Assembly: GCA_030037185.1 (NCBI GenBank)
Contig: JASHRR010001108.1
Span: 1-7,925 of the forward strand
DNA: 7,925 nt
Reading direction: 5' to 3'
From: Xanthobacteraceae bacterium
GTDB taxonomy: Bacteria; Pseudomonadota; Alphaproteobacteria; Rhizobiales; Xanthobacteraceae
In this document: piece by piece, positions 6,838 through 7,925 of the stretch
Layout: each line of letters opens with the position of its first letter
How positions within the stretch are numbered: position 1 is the stretch's first letter
The notes under the pieces: generated by a model
What the model was told of the DNA's origin: nothing
Databases searched by the model: none
What the model saw: only the letters and a program-made list of their open reading frames with translations
Made by a program: the position numbers and the translations under genes

Positions 6838-6862
6838 ATGTGGGCTCGCGCATCTCCCACAT
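6838..6862. promoter_or_regulatory. Inverted repeat upstream of the exported-protein gene
   Basis: ATGTGGG and CCCACAT form perfect 7-bp arms separated by 11 bases. On the minus strand this lies about 50-75 bases before the ATG, in the leader or promoter of the exported-protein gene. It could be an operator or a leader hairpin; no known consensus fits. Confidence 0.3.
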
Positions 6863-6902
6863 GTCGACGGGTGCTCAGGAGCGCGCTCTGCAGGCAAGCG
6901 AT

Positions 6903-6930
6903 CAGCCGCCTGGAGCGCACCAGGAGGCTG
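6903..6930. repeat. 28-base hairpin with a ten-pair stem
   Basis: CAGCC-g-CCTGG, loop AGCGCA, CCAGG-a-GGCTG gives ten base pairs with one G/A mismatch. There is no T-run on either side, so it is not an intrinsic terminator. Its role is unknown. Confidence 0.5.
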
Positions 6931-7144
6931 CGGCTTCACCTGCAAATGCGGTGTGCGAATTTCAGCTACGTTCTTGAGATCGCCAACCCTCCGGCGGCAT
7001 CGTGCAGCCGGCTGGTTAAGGAATGATTGCGATGCTCAAGAAATTGGGGGAGCGGTGCGGCCCGGGAACTGCGGCGCGTTCTGACCAATCGGCGGAGCAG
7101 CCTTTGAGCTCTCCCTGCACGCGACAGCTCAGATGAGCGATGCC

Positions 7145-7179
7145 GGCGCGGGCGGCGCGCATTTTGCGCCCCGCCCGCC
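7145..7179. repeat. Very GC-rich stem-loop with an ATTTT loop
   Basis: The left arm (7145-7160) and right arm (7166-7179) pair as GGCG/CGCC, GGCGG/CCGCC and GCGC/GCGC, with a CG bulge and one mismatch, around loop ATTTT. The stem is strong in RNA on either strand. No T-run follows, so the function is open. Confidence 0.5.
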
Positions 7180-7281
7180 GTCGTTTGCGGGGATGCAGGG
7201 CGGGATGCGGCACGTCAGCGCAACGTCGCACAAGCGCCGATACATTGAGGGCATTTCGCCATAACTTTTGCTCATCCCAAA

Positions 7282-7304
7282 GGGCCCCGCGCGAAGCGCG
7301 GCCC
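7282..7304. repeat. GC-rich hairpin with GAA loop, terminator-like
   Basis: CCGCGC (7287-7292) pairs with GCGCGG (7296-7301) across a GAA loop, and GGG (7282-7284) pairs with CCC (7302-7304) beyond a two-base bulge. Its build resembles the hairpin at 5815-5836. It lies about 120 bases before the sulfite oxidase-family gene. On the minus strand only a short TTT follows. Confidence 0.45.
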
Positions 7305-7343
7305 GATGGCAAGCTCAGGTGTAACGCCACGCTAGATGCGGAT

Positions 7344-7349
7344 TATACT
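7344..7349 (+). promoter_or_regulatory. Weak candidate -10 box for the sulfite oxidase-family gene
   Basis: TATACT resembles a sigma-70 -10 element and lies 77 bases before the chosen ATG. No good TTGACA-like box is found 16-18 bases upstream (the bases there read GTAACG), so this is a weak call. Confidence 0.22.
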
Positions 7350-7425
7350 GCCCTGGTCCGCCCTTCGGTGTAGGATGGCGGCGCATGTACGGAAGGCCAC
7401 GGGCTCGTTGAAAATGGGAAACGCT

Positions 7426-7925
7426 ATGATCACACGTCGCAGCCTGCTCAAGGCGGCAGGCACGAGCGCAGCAGTGGTGGCTGCGAGCCATGAACTGTCG
7501 CAGACTATCGTAAGTGAGGCAGACGCGCAGGCGGCTGCGTTGAACCTGCCCGCCCAATTGCCGGCGGGCACCCGGCAGGAAGCGGCGCTTGACGCCTTGC
7601 CGGGCAAGCAGCCTCTCATCAAGCTCGCCTATCGGCCGCCGAATTATGAGACGCCGATCGAGCTTCTGCGCACCGCGATCACGCCCAACGACGCCTTCTT
7701 CGTGCGCTATCATCTGTCCGATATTCCGCAGGTGAATGCCCAGACCTGGCGGCTCTCGGTCGGGGGTGAGGGGGCGCGTGGCGAAACAAGCCTCACCTTC
7801 GACGAACTGAGGCAATTGCCTGCCGTCGAGGTCGCCGCGGTGTGCCAATGCTCCGGCAATCGTCGCGGGTTGTTCGATCCCCATGTGCAGGGCGTCGAGT
7901 GGGGCTATGGCGCCATGGGCTGTGC
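7426..7925 (+). CDS. Sulfite oxidase-family molybdopterin oxidoreductase, Tat-exported (5' part, cut by window end)
   Basis: The frame stays open from 7426 to the end (166 full codons), so only the N-terminal part is seen. It begins MITRRSLLKAAG, a twin-arginine signal (TRRSLLK), followed by an Ala-rich stretch to about residue 40, so the enzyme is folded with its molybdenum cofactor before export to the periplasm. The mature part shows TPNDAFFVRYH (near 89-99) and VCQCSGNRRGLF, both typical of the sulfite oxidase/SorA/SoxC family; Cys142 in QCSGNRR is the expected Mo ligand. The likely reaction is sulfite to sulfate with electrons passed to a c-type cytochrome, but related members act on other substrates. 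ATG 7426 is chosen with GGGA 6 bases upstream; in-frame ATGs at 7414 and 7375 would add 4 or 17 residues before the Tat motif. A partner cytochrome (SorB-like) may lie beyond the window. Confidence 0.85.
   Translation, partial: MITRRSLLKAAGTSAAVVAASHELSQTIVSEADAQAAALNLPAQLPAGTRQEAALDALPGKQPLIKLAYRPPNYETPIELLRTAITPNDAFFVRYHLSDIPQVNAQTWRLSVGGEGARGETSLTFDELRQLPAVEVAAVCQCSGNRRGLFDPHVQGVEWGYGAMGC

Larger units (their letters stand above)
6788..7425. other. Non-coding region of about 640 bases with several stem-loops
   Basis: This lies between the divergent exported-protein gene (minus) and the sulfite oxidase-family gene (plus), so both promoters should be here. Open frames in it have no family resemblance or convincing ribosome site. 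It holds inverted repeats at 6838-6862, 6903-6930, 7145-7179 and 7282-7304, and a TATACT -10-like box at 7344. No tRNA cloverleaf or known RNA class was recognised. Confidence 0.5.

Noticed and set aside
7016..7330. Minus-strand open frame of 104 codons in the divergent intergenic region
   Set aside because: It runs through two GC-rich hairpins, has a skewed Arg-rich composition and lacks a ribosome site; better explained as non-coding repeat-rich sequence.
7315..7884. Minus-strand open frame of 189 codons near the window end
   Set aside because: It is antisense to the clearly recognisable sulfite oxidase-family gene.

Overview
The window is GC-rich, with GC-biased third codon positions. It carries an assimilatory nitrate operon of a type I associate with Alphaproteobacteria, most likely Hyphomicrobiales (Bradyrhizobium, Methylocystis or Beijerinckia relatives). 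That placement rests on the style of the proteins and on GC-rich intergenic hairpins, and is an inference. There is no 16S rRNA or other direct marker.

Layout: bases 1-274 are a control region. It holds a full-consensus sigma-54 (RpoN) -24/-12 promoter at 220-235 and two perfect 14-bp palindromes upstream. Bases 275-5455 hold three tightly packed plus-strand genes: a NarK/NasA-type nitrate/nitrite MFS transporter, a 407-residue FAD/NAD(P)H oxidoreductase resembling the N-terminal half of NirB, and a 905-residue molybdenum nitrate reductase with an N-terminal [4Fe-4S] motif and a C-terminal BFD-type [2Fe-2S] domain. Gaps are 9 and 15 bases, so they probably form one transcript. Bases 5456-5866 are non-coding and rich in inverted repeats. 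Bases 5867-6787 (minus strand) encode an exported Ala/Pro/Glu-rich protein of unknown function. Bases 6788-7425 are a second non-coding stretch with four stem-loops. From 7426 to the window end is the 5' part of a Tat-exported sulfite oxidase-family molybdoenzyme, cut off by the window edge.

How the genes work together: the transporter brings nitrate in. The oxidoreductase probably takes electrons from NAD(P)H and passes them to the BFD iron-sulfur domain of the nitrate reductase, then to its [4Fe-4S] cluster and Mo-bisMGD site, where nitrate becomes nitrite. No nitrite reductase (NirB with sulfite-reductase-type siroheme domain, NirA) lies in the window, so the second step must be encoded elsewhere. 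The sigma-54 promoter fits nitrogen control through NtrC, but I see no canonical NtrC site. The sulfite oxidase relative is a separate, periplasmic enzyme that shares only the need for molybdenum cofactor.

I found no mobile element, CRISPR array, tRNA or rRNA. I see no clear new system. The least explained parts are the exported Ala/Pro-rich protein and the two structured intergenic regions.
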